Below are positions 1 through 13,056 of a stretch of DNA of 64,000 bases, in pieces. How positions within the stretch are numbered: the stretch's first letter is position 1; each line of letters starts with the position of its first letter. The position numbers were made by a program, and so were the translations under genes. Below the pieces are notes generated by a model that did no database searches, was not told the origin of the DNA, and worked only from the letters and a program-made list of their open reading frames with translations. This DNA comes from Camarhynchus parvulus (Eukaryota > Chordata > Aves > Passeriformes > Thraupidae), in contig NC_044573.1 in the NCBI RefSeq assembly GCF_901933205.1, forward strand, positions 36,304,993 through 36,368,992. Direction: 5' to 3'.

Positions 1-347
1 CAAATATGAAATGATCTTCTGATTGTGATATTCACCCTTAATGAATAAACAACTGTAGCACCAGAATGTCTTCAGATTCTGTGCTATGTCATAGATCATT
101 AGATATCATGTTCCTGAGTTATGCTGTGTCAGATAGAAACACTTTTGTGTAAACACTCCAAAATTTACCCCAGTTCAGGAATCTATGAAGCTTGTTGGCC
201 AGATCTAATGTTTAACAAAATGTGCTATAATTTTTGTTATGTGTGATGCTAGACACCAAACAGAATGCAGTTCACCTACTGCCTCCCTGCCATCTCTCTT
301 TCCAGTCTGCAGACTATCAGCATCACACTTCTTCAGGAATCTGATTT

Positions 348-366
348 AAAAAAAAAAAAAAAAAAA
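348..366. repeat. A homopolymer
   Basis: A run of 19 A residues in AGPAT4 intron 2. No LINE or SINE body or target duplication is obvious beside it, so it is annotated only as a simple repeat. Confidence 0.9.
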
Positions 367-926
367 GGCAAGTGAACTCTACAAAGGCTCCAGCAATAAC
401 AAAATAGTATCAGTGACAGTGAAGATGCCCTTTTCATTAAAGATCAGATTAATGCCTCTCTAGCTTTTCACTAGTCTTGTATAGAAAGCATCAGTATCAA
501 AAGTTTTTTTCACATTCATTTTCACAGAAAGTAGTCCCTTTCTCCTGAACTGAGAGCTGAGCAAAACAGATCATATCCCTTGTAGGTTGAACTAGTAGGA
601 ACTCTGGTAAAGGTCATGCAGAGATGTCATTCCAACACACCTTCACCATGCTCACACAGCATGCCTCAATCAGCATACAGTCTTGTGTGATCCATTCAAG
701 CTCACTGACAAAACTTGAACACCTACGAAAACTGAGTAACAACACCTGCAAGAGGCACAAAATGAGAAGGACTGAAATGTTATTAGTTCATACAGCAAGT
801 TAATGACAGCAGGGAAAATACGAAGGCATATGCTAGGCACTGTAGAGGACTTATTCATAGCAATTAATGCAATTCCCCAAACACAATCTGGGAAAAAAGT
901 CCAAGCTGTGATGGATGTGGTAAACA

Positions 927-951
927 TACACACACACACACGCGCGCGCAC
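927..951. repeat. (CA)n-(CG)n compound microsatellite
   Basis: About 14 bases of alternating CA are followed directly by four CG steps and then CACA. Alternating purine-pyrimidine DNA of this kind is a classical Z-DNA-prone motif and is often length-polymorphic. It is intronic. Confidence 0.85.
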
Positions 952-3900
952 ATTTCATCTTACTCTACCAGTAAAAGAATGGAGAATCTGGTGCAGTAAT
1001 TGCTCCTTCTGTCTTTCCAAATTAAAGTACAGAAAGTCAAGGTTTGGTCTCAATGGAGAATTGTTCAGAAAACTAGAAGCACTGTCATAAGTACAAAACA
1101 GGTATAAAAGGGTATTAGAAAATAGGCTGAAGGAAGACATTAATGAATTAGAGTAGATGACACTTCAGAGTAGATGATTTCCACTAAAGTTTATTTTTTT
1201 CTAGAGTTTATCTACATTAAAACTAACATGGACCTTTAGAGAAAAGAGAAGGCTAAGGTGATGATCTAGTTTTCTAACAGTTCAAATCAACATCTTCCCT
1301 TTGCAAGACTATAAAATCTGACCTCCAATTTTCCCCCACTAGTTGTTGTAAACTTTCCATAACCTTCACCAGTGGCTTTGTATGGATGTGGAGTGTGGAA
1401 CTAAGATAACAAACACTTGTGTAGACAAATAGCTCTTGAGAAAAATACTTTTGTACAGATTACTCAAAACAACATTTCAGAGAGGCTAAGAAAGCAGTCC
1501 TAAGTGTCCTATGAAAACTCTTCACTATATCAACATAGGCAAGCATAACTCAGGTTGCTTTATAAATAAAATACAATAGGACTGTGTTAAGGACACTCTG
1601 CCATACTTTGACAATAGCAGATCTCTTCCTCTGCAGCATAACATGGTGGTAAAGAGAAGTGGAGGAAGAAGAAAGTCCTACTTCTCTGGGTACCTCTTGC
1701 TTCCCAGCCCTTCCCAAGCACTTAACTGCACCAGAGGCAAGAATTCTCCTCCTTGCCTCAGCACCATCTCCATACAAACAAATAAAATAGCTGAGGGCTC
1801 CTCTAAACGCCAAAAAACAAGGACTGAGGATTAGCATGGCCCTGATACTGCCACAAAGCCTTGTTCAGATATTCAGTCCTCACACTGCAAAACCTATAGT
1901 TGTACATGGAAGGAATTAGCTTTACTGTGTTTTAACAGTCAGACAAGATGATGAAACTTGAAGTCGCTCTCACTTTCCTCTGGTTTCGTTTCTAGGAAAC
2001 TCAGTTATAAGAAGAATCAGTTTCCATCTTGCTTTTGCTGCAATGAACAGGCATCAAGGTGCCTCTCTTTCTATGCAAACAAGGGCCTTCTCCTCAGCAG
2101 GATCTACAAACTGCAGCCTACACAGTGTAACTTTACCCAGAGGTGTAATAGCACCCCTTTCATGGCACAACAATAGGTATTAGTACTGCTATAATTTATT
2201 TATGAAGGCAGATTAGAAGCTAAGTTGGTTGCTTTTAAGGCCCTTGTGCACATGTCCACACAACCATGTCATTACTGCCAGGTGTTCTGTTTATGCAACC
2301 TTCACCTGGTGCAGAGTCAGCAGGAGGCCACTTTGCCACTCACCCTGGGAGCACAAGAAGCTCATTTCCCGCAGTACAGTGGCAGCAAGAGGATAACAAC
2401 ACTGCTCTACTCACAGGCAAATACCTCCACTCAGCACCTCTAGAGAAGCCACGTACCCTGCATATGTACGTCCCATTCTTATGGTCTAGACACGTGTCCT
2501 GAGCAGTCCACAGGATTCCAGCACACTCTTGTGCTCGGCCTGGGGTTGGACTTCAACAGCCAAGCAAGCACAAACTGATTTGGAAAGAACAAACCACTTT
2601 CCCACTGCCCAACAAGCTGTGCAGCCATGTGCACATACGGCATGAATCCCAAGACAACCTGTTCCCTCGATGTGTTTGGCCAACTGTACAAGCTACTGCA
2701 GAAAAGCCATGTGCACCCCTTGTGGTGGTTTGCTATGACATAAGAGGGAGGAGTAAGGTGTATTCCCAGCTCTTCCAATTCAGGCACAAGCAGCATCTAT
2801 GAGAACTGCGATGGATTCCACACTAAGTACTTCCTACCTCGGTTGTCTGTCTTTTAGAAGAAGAAATTGAGGACAAAATGTTCCTAAATTATTTAAAAAT
2901 AAAACCCAAGATTGATTGCTTGCCCAACCTTGGCTCTTATGCCAACTTCCAAGCACACTTATGTTTGAAATTTTATTGTTATCACCCTATCGAGATTTGC
3001 AGTGCTTGATTTCCTTAATAGGGTGCACTCTGTTGATTTCAGCATGAGGGAGTTTATCCAGGTTGTCATTTTAGCAAAGGAGGAGTGGATTAACGGGCGG
3101 TTGAACCTATCCATTAATATGTATGTGAAGCCAGAAAATATTTTCTGCAATTTAGAAGCCCTAAGATTTTGGCGTCCTGTTTTTATTTTGGGAGGATTAT
3201 TAGCTTCTTGTATATGTGGTTTCTTTTGCTCTTTGTTTGTTTTGGGGGTTTTTTGGGCTTGTTTCTTTAAACAAGAAAGAGGGTGCATAACCCTTACCAA
3301 TCTTCTGGCTCATTTCAAGACCAACACAGACAAAAGTTTGCTCTTTTGAAGCTGGATGTCCACTCTTTACAACAACACTCTTCAGTAAAGATCAAGACAC
3401 ACAGAGGACATAGCCCTAAAACTAACCATTACTCTGTACATATTTGTCAAATGGGTTAACAGGATCAAACAGGACAAGTTTATTCATGGTAAAGTATGAG
3501 AAGTATCTTGGAGATAGATATAAAAGCAACCCAAACGGAAATATGGGGAATGGGTAACATCCCGTTTGGAGAGCATCCCAATGCTATTATGTATTGGAGC
3601 AAGTCAGCAGAGAGGCTAAGCTCATCTTGTTGACTCACAACTGGTTTCAAGAATGGCAATAACTTCTCATCATCAGCTGCTGAAGGCAACTTGGTATATG
3701 CCATTACACCTGCTCTGCTTCATTAAAAGCAAGTTGCTGCTCTAGTTAATCCTTCTGTCAATTCAAACTGGAAACCAGATTTTTAGCTCTTTAACTTGCG
3801 TTGATGAGAAGTTTGATGTCTGTGGCTTTAGCCTTCTGCGTTGTCAGCAGTTATGGGGAGAAGCTGTAGTGCAGGTGCCAAACTCATGGCAGAGAAGCAG

Positions 3901-3965
3901 CAGCCTGCACAGCTACCTGTGCTCAACTACCACACCAGAGCTACTCCATGCAGCCAGCTCATGGC

Positions 3966-4374
3966 ATGAAGCTGCTGAAGGGTCTGGGGCACAAGGATTA
4001 TGAGGAGCAACAGATGGAGAAAAGGAGGATCAGGGGAAACCTCATCACTCACTACAACTACCTGAAAGGAGACTGTAGTAAAGGGGGGTTGGCCTCTTTT
4101 CCTAAGTAAAAAGTGACAGGACAAGAGGAAACCGAATCAAACTGCACCCAGAAAGGTTTAGATTGTATATTTGGGAAACATTCTTCATGGAAAAGGTTGT
4201 CAAGCACTGGAACAGGCTGCCCAGGATTTGAATCATCATCTTTGGAGATATTTATAAGATATGTAGATGTGGCTCTTAGGGACAAGGTTTAGTGGTGGAT
4301 TTGGCAGTGCTGAGCTGACAGTTGGATTCAATCACAGGAGTCTTTTCCAACCTTAATGATTCCATGATCTGTGA
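3966..4374 (+). mobile_element. CR1 LINE 3' fragment
   Basis: The sequence follows the 3' end of avian CR1 elements: a remnant of the end of ORF2 (a block resembling 'gagaaaaggagg...ctcatt...ctacaactacctgaaagg') and then the 3' UTR blocks 'caagcactggaacaggctgc', 'gatgtggc...ttagggacaaggtttagtgg' and 'ttttccaaccttaatgattc'. It is 5'-truncated, as is usual for CR1, and has many substitutions, so it is old and inactive. It lies antisense to AGPAT4. The boundaries are approximate, and the family assignment is from memory. Confidence 0.85.
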
Positions 4375-7119
4375 ATATTTTAACTCAAACTAGTCTGGTT
4401 TGATCCATGTGAACAGAGAAGCACCCCAACTCAAGCTGTACTACTCAACTGAGGACAAGTCATTAATCAAAAGAGAACTTTAGCTTCCCATATGCATTAT
4501 GACAGCAGATAGTGCACGAGGGGAAGTGAGAATGTTACATTCTTATATTAGGAAGGAGATAGGAAGAAAAAGGGTGTAAGAAAATACCACTACTTGAAAT
4601 ACAAAAACCCTCAACTTGCCCAAAGAGCGCAGCATCAAAGACAAAATAACTCTCCAATTTCATGAAGCCATTTATCTCTACCTTTGACATCAAATGGAAA
4701 ACAACTGAACTTGCAGGATCTAAGGACAATGACTGCTTTAATTTCATTTTTCAATTAAACCACGCCTGCTCTATTTCACTCTCTGGTTGACTTGGTGACT
4801 CAGGCTGCATCAGGCTCTCAAGGCAACATGATTCTTGTCACCACCACAAAAGCACACACCTCTTTATATTCTCCAGTGCTGAACCTCATTGTCTCCAACT
4901 GTAGGCTATTTCCATGACTTTCATCAGACCCATTCAGACCTGACTTATTAGTCACCACATCAGTGGCCCCCAAGAACACATTCATTTTGATTAATTGGTC
5001 TTTAGTTCTTTGAAATAGTTTTTCAAATTAACTATCATTTTCCCCTTTCCAAATATCACTCAGATAAGGGTGACTCATCAAATGCTAGCTTGCTCTGTTG
5101 TAAAGCTAAAATAAACGGCTTTAACCTAGACATACTTTGTTCTCAGCATGACTGGGCAAAAACCTCACAACACAATCTATTCCAGTGGCATCGACACTGA
5201 AGACGAGATCAGCAACCCTGAGTACAAAGCCATCTGCCCCACCAAGGACAAGCATTCAGGATTACTCCCTCTTCCATACTGTCCATTCCCTAGATCAGAC
5301 TAGATTGAGATAAACTGAAGGATTCAGCCTGAAGACTGTAGAATAGCTGCTCTCTCTGCACTAAGTAGCCAAACACAAGAATGGGCCAGAAAGCATTGCA
5401 CGAAAAATAACAATATATACTTATACACAGCTGTACAGTATCTTCTACATGCCATGGCTTCAAACATACACTATGCTGCCAGGTAAAAGTTAAAAACCTG
5501 GCCAGATTCAATACCACTCTTTGTACATGCAAATGAATAGCACTTGCAAACTCAATATGTCAGGGACATAACACAGACAGCAAAAAAGAAATTTTTCAGG
5601 AAGAACATCTTCTCACCATTACAGAAATAATAAAACAGCATCCCAAATTTATTTGGGACTATACACTCTGACGTACTTGAAATTTAAATCAAAAGCATGT
5701 TTCAAAAATATGCTTTGAATTGTTACTCATCAGAGTCACTGATGAAAGATAAATAATGCCTAGTGGTCCCCAAGCTGAGGCATGTGACAAATTTCTACCT
5801 CACAGTTGATTTTGAATACTAACAACATTTAGTAGCAGAAAAGGTTACTTGAAAGAAACCATTTTGCTGCATTTCTACAGCACAATTGTTAAATGCTGCA
5901 CTGGAGGGCTGTTTTCCCCAGTACAAAAAAATCCATAAGTCACTTAGCATCGACAGTGACATCACACTTGCATAATCTTTAGGGAACAACAAAAAGCATG
6001 CATTTTTTAACAGTTTTCTTCTAAGAAAGTACTTCTGAGATTCAGAAAGGCCCAGCGAAATCTCTCTGGAAGGCGGACACATTTAACAGCACACTCCCAA
6101 ATACTGAATGTGGGTACATTAGCATTTCTATAACAGTTTCTGTGACGAATTCTCTCTGCTGTACATTAATGCAGTTATGTGGAAGTCAGAAGCAGCAGTA
6201 CAATAAACTTGCTGAAACTGCAGTTGCAGTTCTTTAAAAGCAAATATATAAGCAAACTGATTATAACAAGAAAACTGCAAATGCTCTGATAATTCACTGT
6301 TGTCAGGTGAAGATTCCACTACACTCCCTCTAACAGAGAACAAACAAATGGGTACAGCTGTCACTCATTGCACTGGAATTACCTGTTTCGTCAAGTGCCA
6401 GTAAACTGTTACATCTCAGCAGTCAAAGGTCTGCTCTTTCTACAACATCCTGAGCTCATGCTCCCATCTCTCCCACAAAAATCAATATCATTACAATCCC
6501 TGCTTCTTTCAAATGATTACAGGCTACCTGCTGTATTCTGCATTATACCTACATGCATATACTGAATACATACAGATAGAGCTTAACATCTGAAATCCTA
6601 TTCAAAGAAAAAACAGTTTATAACTGACCTAAGAAAAAAGCACATGAAATCGAACATTCTTCCTTTTTTTCCCTTGTTATTTCCCAGTCCTGAATAGGAT
6701 TTGCACATGAAACATTTAAACCAAGATCATAAACAAAATCATGGGTGATAAAAAGATTGAAAACATTATTGGAAGTGACTTGTTAACACTGTAAACCTAC
6801 AGATGATAGCTGAACTTGATGAGATGCATTATTTGGTCAATATTTCTCATTTGGTTTAATGAAACATGATGGATAGCCAAATGAGAGGCAATCTTACTTC
6901 AACATACTGAGTCAAGCAAGTATCCCACTATAAAAGAGGAAAACATTTCAGCACAAGAAGACATTTCAACAAGGTATACATCTCTTCATACAAGTGCAGG
7001 TGCTGTAGGAAGCAGATATGACCTCTATACAGGCTTTGAAATCCAGAACTTTTCTACCAATTCCCTCAAGACAAAATATGAAAATACTCAAACCAAAACA
7101 AAAAAAAAGGAAATCTTAC

Positions 7120-7297
7120 GGCTTGAAATGCAGTAAGCCAGCCTGCAGTTGATCTTCCTGAACAGTTGCTTGTTGATTGGCCAAAGTATAAGTGTAAAGA
7201 GTTGAATGAAGTTAATTATCAGTCCTGACACAATAAATATGTAGCAGATCAGAAGGTGGCAAATGAATTGCGACTTCAGAAAGCCAACGATGTCCAT
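7120..7297 (-). CDS. AGPAT4: AGPAT4 first coding exon (1-acylglycerol-3-phosphate O-acyltransferase delta, residues 1-59)
   Basis: AGPAT4 (LPAAT-delta) is a membrane enzyme that acylates lysophosphatidic acid to phosphatidic acid. The exon encodes 59 residues plus one base (phase 1). It begins with Met-Asp-Ile-Val-Gly-Phe-Leu-Lys-Ser-Gln and includes the family blocks 'SGLIIN', 'IQLFTLILWPINKQLFRKIN' and 'CRL.YCISS', nearly identical to the N-terminus of human AGPAT4 as I recall it. Residues about 11-36 are strongly hydrophobic and form the first membrane segment. The ATG has a strong context (A at -3, G at +4). The 3' end is a consensus donor, C|GTAAGA. The NHX4D catalytic motif is encoded by later exons outside the window. 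AGPAT3 is the nearest alternative, but the residues fit AGPAT4 better and the PRKN neighbour supports it. Confidence 0.94.
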
Positions 7298-7350
7298 GAT
7301 TTGCTGAGAAAGCAAGAGGATACCTTCAGACACAAAACTCAGAAGACAAC
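7298..7350 (-). other. AGPAT4: 5' UTR portion of AGPAT4 exon 2, with two candidate splice acceptors
   Basis: Two AG acceptors precede the start codon on the minus strand. One reads TTTTGCAG (AG at 7352-7351) and would leave 53 nt of 5' UTR. The other reads CTTTCTCAG (AG at 7305-7304) and would leave only 6 nt. Both have pyrimidine-rich upstream DNA. No in-frame ATG lies between the distal acceptor and the annotated start, so the protein is the same either way. Confidence 0.5.
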
Positions 7351-10300
7351 CTGCAAAACCAAACAGTATCAGCAGTTACAGAGTGCATTTATTTCTATAG
7401 ACAGACTTAAAACAAACTTCATGCTTACACTTAAATTAAAGTTAAGTCTATTGTAGGAAAAGGCCAGATGTCAGTATTTGCAAAAGTTACAACATAAAGA
7501 GAATACTGTATTTGTGAATCAATTTACATTTGGCATTGGAAAAAAATTCTTAAATTTCAATCTTAACTCTGCAAAACCTGTGAACATATGACTCCACTCC
7601 ATGGACTACAATACTCTTCTAAAAGGTTTTAATTGATAAAATATGAGCAAATATTTTAGTTTGAACAATATGACAGTTTTGATATGAACTTATTTTTTTT
7701 TAATTGTCTGTACTTCATGAGACATACACTGTCACCTCTGTAATCTTCAAGAGCAGCTCCAAAGTAAATGCAAGCGTTAGAGCTTGGTTAGGAGATGTAC
7801 TTTTCTCTACAGGCCATGGTCTCCAAACAAGAGGCAGCAGCCCCTTAATTCTAGCTTTATTGTCTTCTTCCCCTCTCATACTCAACTAACAGTTGATTTT
7901 GGCAAGAGAATAAAAGCTTGGCTATGCACAATACACACAATTTGTTCAATTATTCCTTGACACTGATTCTGTCAGTTATAATCCATAAACCCAGAAATGA
8001 AACATCAATAACAGTACTAACCTGCGACCCAGAAGTGTTTCCAGAAAGGAATCAATTCTCATGTTACTTATGAAATGTTTGTATAATTCTGGAAAGGTCC
8101 AGTCCAACCTTAGCAATTGAGCATTCAGAGGAAATGTCCTCTGCAAAGTATTCTGACCAATCAAATATTGCACTGACCTCACCCCACCACCGCCAGAATG
8201 AACACACACCTCTCAGTAAACACAACCCCCAGTAATATGAATACAGTTAGACAGGAGGTGCTTCTGCCATCCTGTTCCACTCCTCCACTCTTTCCCCCTC
8301 TGAAGCATGGAAGAGTTTTCCCAGGGAGGAAGCCCTGAGACAGTATTTCTGAATGTGCCAGTCACATGCAATAACAAAACAGCAGCTGTCAGCAGCCTAG
8401 GGAATTAACTGATGAAAAAAATCTTTACGCCTATCCTTTTAGTTTATATGAGACCCCATTATGTGAGGCACTGAGTCTAAATCAGTGACCTGAAACATTT
8501 CTGTTACTGCCCTTTGCTGACTCTGCTCGCCACAGCAAAGAACACACACAAGAATTGCTGCAGAGCCTTCGGAAGTTATTTAGCCAGATTTTCAACCACA
8601 AGGAAGATGAGGAAAAATTTAAGAAAGAGAATCTGTATTGTTGCATAATTTATATACAGAGTTTATGGCAGTCCCAAGCCTATTATTAGCAGACAAAATG
8701 TGCCCTTCTGTTCCCTTTATCGTGCTGTACTATTCAGTACCACAGCTGACACCAGCTGTAGCTCAGAATGGCAGAACAAGCCTCTATTCATTGTAGTAAC
8801 CACTGTCATGATGCTTGCAAAAAGCTTTTCCAGCTTTAACAAACCTTCCTATTAAAGATATGATTCTTAGGGTGGCAGACAATTTACTACCTTGGGCTTT
8901 GACTAAAGGCTTTGTTTTTGAAGGCTAAGCAGAATGAGAAATGTTGCCTAGTAGGAACCACTGCTGTGTTTCTTCAACAATCCGTCCAATGAACACTCAG
9001 ATGACAAAGTCAAACAATTAAAAAGAAAAAGGCAGCAACTTTCTTTAAAACAGTGAGAACAGAAGCAACCAGCTAACCGCAAGTGGATGGTTTCAAAGAC
9101 TCTACAGTGTCCAAAACCCCGATGGACTGGATTTATCCTACTGTCCTAGGCTAAAAATGATCAGAAAGTTTTTTTGTGCTAGTCTGCCTGTTTAATTCTA
9201 TTCCACAGAATCACACTAAGTAATTCCCAGAGATCAGTAAGCCAGGGGATAAAACATAAAAACAGTAGCCACAAATAAAGACCAGAGCACTGGTTACTTA
9301 GTGAAGACCTGAAAACTCACTATTTGATATAATCAACATAACTCTACTGTGGAAAGCATTGGACAGACTTAGTAGCAAAAAAAATTAGTCTTTTTGTCCA
9401 CCAATTAATCCAGTAATTTTTTGTTACCTTTTTGTTATAACAGATGCCAAACTTTATTAAAATATTACCTTTATGTGAATCATTTACTTCCTGCTCTGTC
9501 TTTAAAATAAAACTTCACAGAAATAAAATAAACAAATATGAGATAACCCTGATAAAACATAATTAATGCCTTACAATTTTATTAAGCCACAATGGAATGT
9601 CTGAAAGTAATTCATTCCTCACTTCCCTACTTTAGCCATCAAACTTCAATTCGGTAAAGCTTCAGAGAGTTGTTTTAAGGCAAACTAAATCTACTTAAGC
9701 AGTACCATTCAAAGGCATCTAACCTGCTTGCAAAAGGAACAAGAAATGAGAGACACTACTTAAATTCTTTCTTTCTGAAAAGTGGAAACCAGACAGAGAA
9801 ATTTTCCCTTTTGACTACCTATAAAATATGCAACCTAAACATTGTATATGGAATAGTAGCTAGGTTTCTGTTTCTCTGACATAAACTCATAAGATTTTTT
9901 TTTTACTGTGTTCATTACCCAAACTCCAAGAATGCAATTTATTCTTGGTACAAGTAACAAAAAGAATTAGTTCTGATCTTATGAATGAAGTCTAGAAACA
10001 TGTGTTTAAGAGTCCACAGGAACACCTTACACTTTGTCTAATAGTCCTCCTGGGTAACATCAACCAAACACCAGTTTAAGTGATAAAAGAGTCAGGTCTT
10101 TAATTCTTAATCCATGATGCTGGTTTAATAAATTAGTGATTTCCTTATAGATAATGACTGAAAATTACAGCAATCTTTTAAAAACAAAAGGGCCAATCAA
10201 TGCATTTTCTCAGAAGCTATTAAGATCAGAATGCTGCCAAGAAGCTCTCTTCTATCAAACACCCCTTAAAATTAATTAGGAGAAAATGGCTAGCTAGAGC

Positions 10301-10947
10301 ATCTAACCCAGACAGAGACATTCTTTGTAACAGTTTTCCTTTGGATACAGAACAGAAGACTCAAACCTCAGATGTCTGTTTAGGGACCAAGTCAGCAAGC
10401 ATCTATTCATGTGACTAAGAGGTCACACGTTCAGGTTCAAAAGCAAATTACATGACTATTCATTCTAACTCTTTTCCCTCCAACTTCCATTCTTCATCAA
10501 GATCCACTGTGTTTTCTACTTCAACTACTCTCAGCCATTCCTTCTGCTTAGACTAACTGACCAGGAGGTCATAGAAGTGATATGCCTAGTGACAAACTCT
10601 ATGCCATAGAAAGCAACATGGTATGTATCTGACAGCATTTAGATTGAGCTTGTTATCACCCACTTAGAGGCAAGTCAGCACTATACCTCTTTTTTTTCAG
10701 TACATATTTCAAGCTTACATGAAAGTTTTCACTTTTATGTAGTCTTTGATTCAGTGTTCAAATGCTTTGTTGCAAGTTAAAAACAACCAACCAGGATGAT
10801 GATGCCTATTCTTGCATTTTGTCATCTAAACTAGATTCTTGGATGGATGAGTTACAAAGACTATTATGAAAATATGCTCAGGTCAGATTAAGCAGTTTCA
10901 GTAGTGCCTTTTAAGTCAATATCAGTTGCCACCAAAATGCCTGTATT

Positions 10948-11463
10948 TGGCACTGGTAAGGCCACAATTGAGTACTGTACCCACTTCTGAGCCCTTCACT
11001 ACAAGGACACAGGTGCTGGAGCACATCCAGAGAAGGGCAACAGAGCTGGTGAAGGGTTAGGAGTCCATGTTCTGTGAGGAACAGCAGTGGGAGCTGGAGG
11101 CTTTTAGCCCGGAGAAAAGGAGACTCAGGAATGACCTCATTGCTCTCTGCAATTCCCTAAAGGACGGTGCAGCCAGGTGGGGCCAGCCTCTTCCCCTAGG
11201 CAACCAGAGCCAGGACAGGAGGAACCAGTTTTCAGCTGTACGAGGGGAGGTTCAGGTTGGACATCAAGAGGAATTTCTTAACAGACGGGGTGAATAGACA
11301 TTAGAATGGGCTGCCCAGAGAGGTGGTGGAGTCACTCACCTTGGAGGTGTTTAAAGGAAAGACTGGACCTGTCACTCAGTGCCACGGTCTGTTTGACATG
11401 GTGGTGCTCTGTCCCAGACTGGACTCGATCTCTGAGGTCTTTTCCAACCTCACTGATTCTGTG
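10948..11463 (+). mobile_element. CR1 LINE 3' fragment
   Basis: This contains the CR1 ORF2 tail ('ggcactggtaaggcc', 'gtgctggagcacatccagag', 'aagggcaac.gagctggtgaagg', 'ggagaaaaggagactcagg') followed by 3' UTR blocks ('gaggttcaggttggacatca', 'gggctgcccagagaggtggt', 'tggaggtgtttaaa') and the terminal 'gattctgtga'. The reading frame is broken. It is a 5'-truncated copy of about 515 bp, antisense to AGPAT4 and distinct in sequence from the copy at 4 kb. Its better match to the recalled consensus suggests it is somewhat younger. Confidence 0.92.
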
Positions 11464-12879
11464 AAAAGAGCACAGAAGCAAAGCAAGTCTCAGGAAGCCC
11501 CTGTGCTTTTTGTCTGACAGTGAGCACCAAGCTAGCAACAGTGAGGCTGCATCCATGTGTGTATTCATCTGCAAGGAGACTGTATCTCTACACGCCACAC
11601 CAAAAAAACCCCAAATCTGCAGGAAGAATTATCTATTTGCCTCATGTGCTTCATTAGTGTTTGAATAATTTTCCACCTCCCCCAAAGGCACCTACTAGAG
11701 CATTTTTTCACTGCTCTTCTTTGCTATCAGCTGATGATAAATAATATTAAACTTCCCCAAGTAAAGTCTGTTTTGACCATGATGGTAACTGGTGAATGAC
11801 CCCCCTGTCCTTAGCTCAAGAAAAAAACTTTTTTGTCCTGTTTTCTTCCCTTGTGCTACTGAGGAAGGGGAGTGAGGGAACAGTTTAATGCAAACTAAGT
11901 CAGTCAAGGTCAACCCACCACAGTTTCTCCAAAAATTTCCAAACTAGGGAATAATTTGAGTATATCTTAAGACTTTTCCCAAAGTTAAGAGAACTTAGGA
12001 ATGCTTTTAGATTTTTATAAGGAGTCCTGCATTACTGAGCTGCACATTGTTACAGTGGAGAGATCAGTCAGTCTGGCTGTTTCAAAAGCTGAAGAATGCA
12101 TACCCATCTACCAGCAAAATTTAGAATTTCAAATTTATATACTTGCTATAAAACTGACTTACTGTTTATCTTCTAGTGAGCAGAGAGATAATTTGCATAA
12201 CAGAGTGTCAACTGAAGAAATAGAAGTATTAATCTGGGAGTTTTCAAATGGTTATTGCAGCATAATGCTTTTCCCTTCTCCCTTTTAAATTTTCTTCCTG
12301 CTGTGATCTAATGTAGGGAAAACATCTACACAAACTCTGCATGCCTACCAGGACACAAGTCCTCTGTGTACACATACCTTACTTGCAAAAGGCATAGCAG
12401 ATTTCCTGTTAGACTCAATGTTTATACAGCAAGGTGAGGAGGGTGACAGCAACTCGAGAAAGGCATGCATAGTCTGGGAAGAAGTGGGAAAGATGGGGAG
12501 CAACTGCCCAAGTTATGGTGAGAAACAGTTCAGTCTTGCTCCTTTTTCCAGAAGCATGAAATATTCAGGGAGGAGGGAGATGAACTTAAACACATATCAA
12601 TACAAAACTCCTTGGAGATGCAACATTTAGAGACTGCAGCACTTGATGCTGAGAGGAGATATTTATTTGGAAAGAATAAACCCCTTGAAGTTAAGCACTT
12701 CTGTTCCAAGTTTCTAAAGAGAGTCTCAAAAAATATGTGAGGGTGAAGTATATCAGTTATCTTGGGTGCAGAACATGAAGTTCACAAAAATAGCACTGGA
12801 AGGCAAGTTGCTTCTTTCCAAAATACCAAGTGTTGCTGTTCAACTGTTTCCCACACAGATTTCTGTACTTTAATACATT

Positions 12880-12907
12880 CATATATATACACATATAAAT
12901 ATATATA
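12880..12907. repeat. AT-rich (TA)n-like tract
   Basis: Imperfect alternating 'atatatatacacatataaatatatata' in intron 1. A simple low-complexity repeat. Confidence 0.7.
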
Positions 12908-12987
12908 AAGCACAATTATCTGCAATTTACTTGGGAAAAAATAAAGAGTTGCAGTAAGATACTCAAGATGTAGAGGAGTTTATCAGA

Positions 12988-13056
12988 GTTCAGTCCAAGA
13001 GTTCAGTCCTGGGGACCACCGAGTCCCTCTTTTTTACCACCGAGTTTCCTTTTTTA
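12988..13056. repeat. Cluster of two short tandem duplications
   Basis: The 11-mer 'gagttcagtcc' occurs twice, 12 bases apart. It is followed at once by two imperfect copies of a roughly 21-base unit, 'accaccgagt(c/t)(c/t)c' plus a T-run, at 13015-13035 and 13036-13055. Replication slippage is the simplest origin. Confidence 0.75.

Larger units (their letters stand above)
1..7119 (-). other. AGPAT4: AGPAT4 intron 2 (5' part, runs off the left edge)
   Basis: This is the DNA downstream (minus strand) of the splice donor at 7118-7119, which reads GTAAGA. I looked for the next AGPAT4 coding exon, which should encode a segment with the Glu-Trp-Trp and Asn-His-Lys-Phe-Glu-Ile-Asp motifs, and did not see it, so the intron probably continues beyond position 1. 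It contains a CR1 fragment (3966-4374), an A-homopolymer (348-366) and a CA/CG microsatellite (927-951). No other gene was recognised; the open frames of 60-115 codons show no family resemblance. Confidence 0.75.

Noticed and set aside
1..7119. Search for the next AGPAT4 coding exon with the NHX4D motif
   Set aside because: No minus-strand match to the expected Glu-Trp-Trp or Asn-His-Lys-Phe-Glu segment was found by eye. The exon most likely lies beyond the left edge.
9205..9225. 'ccacagaatcacactaagta' resembling the extreme 3' end of CR1
   Set aside because: Only about 12 bases match and nothing else of the element is recognisable. A similar short match at 17109-17125 was dropped for the same reason.
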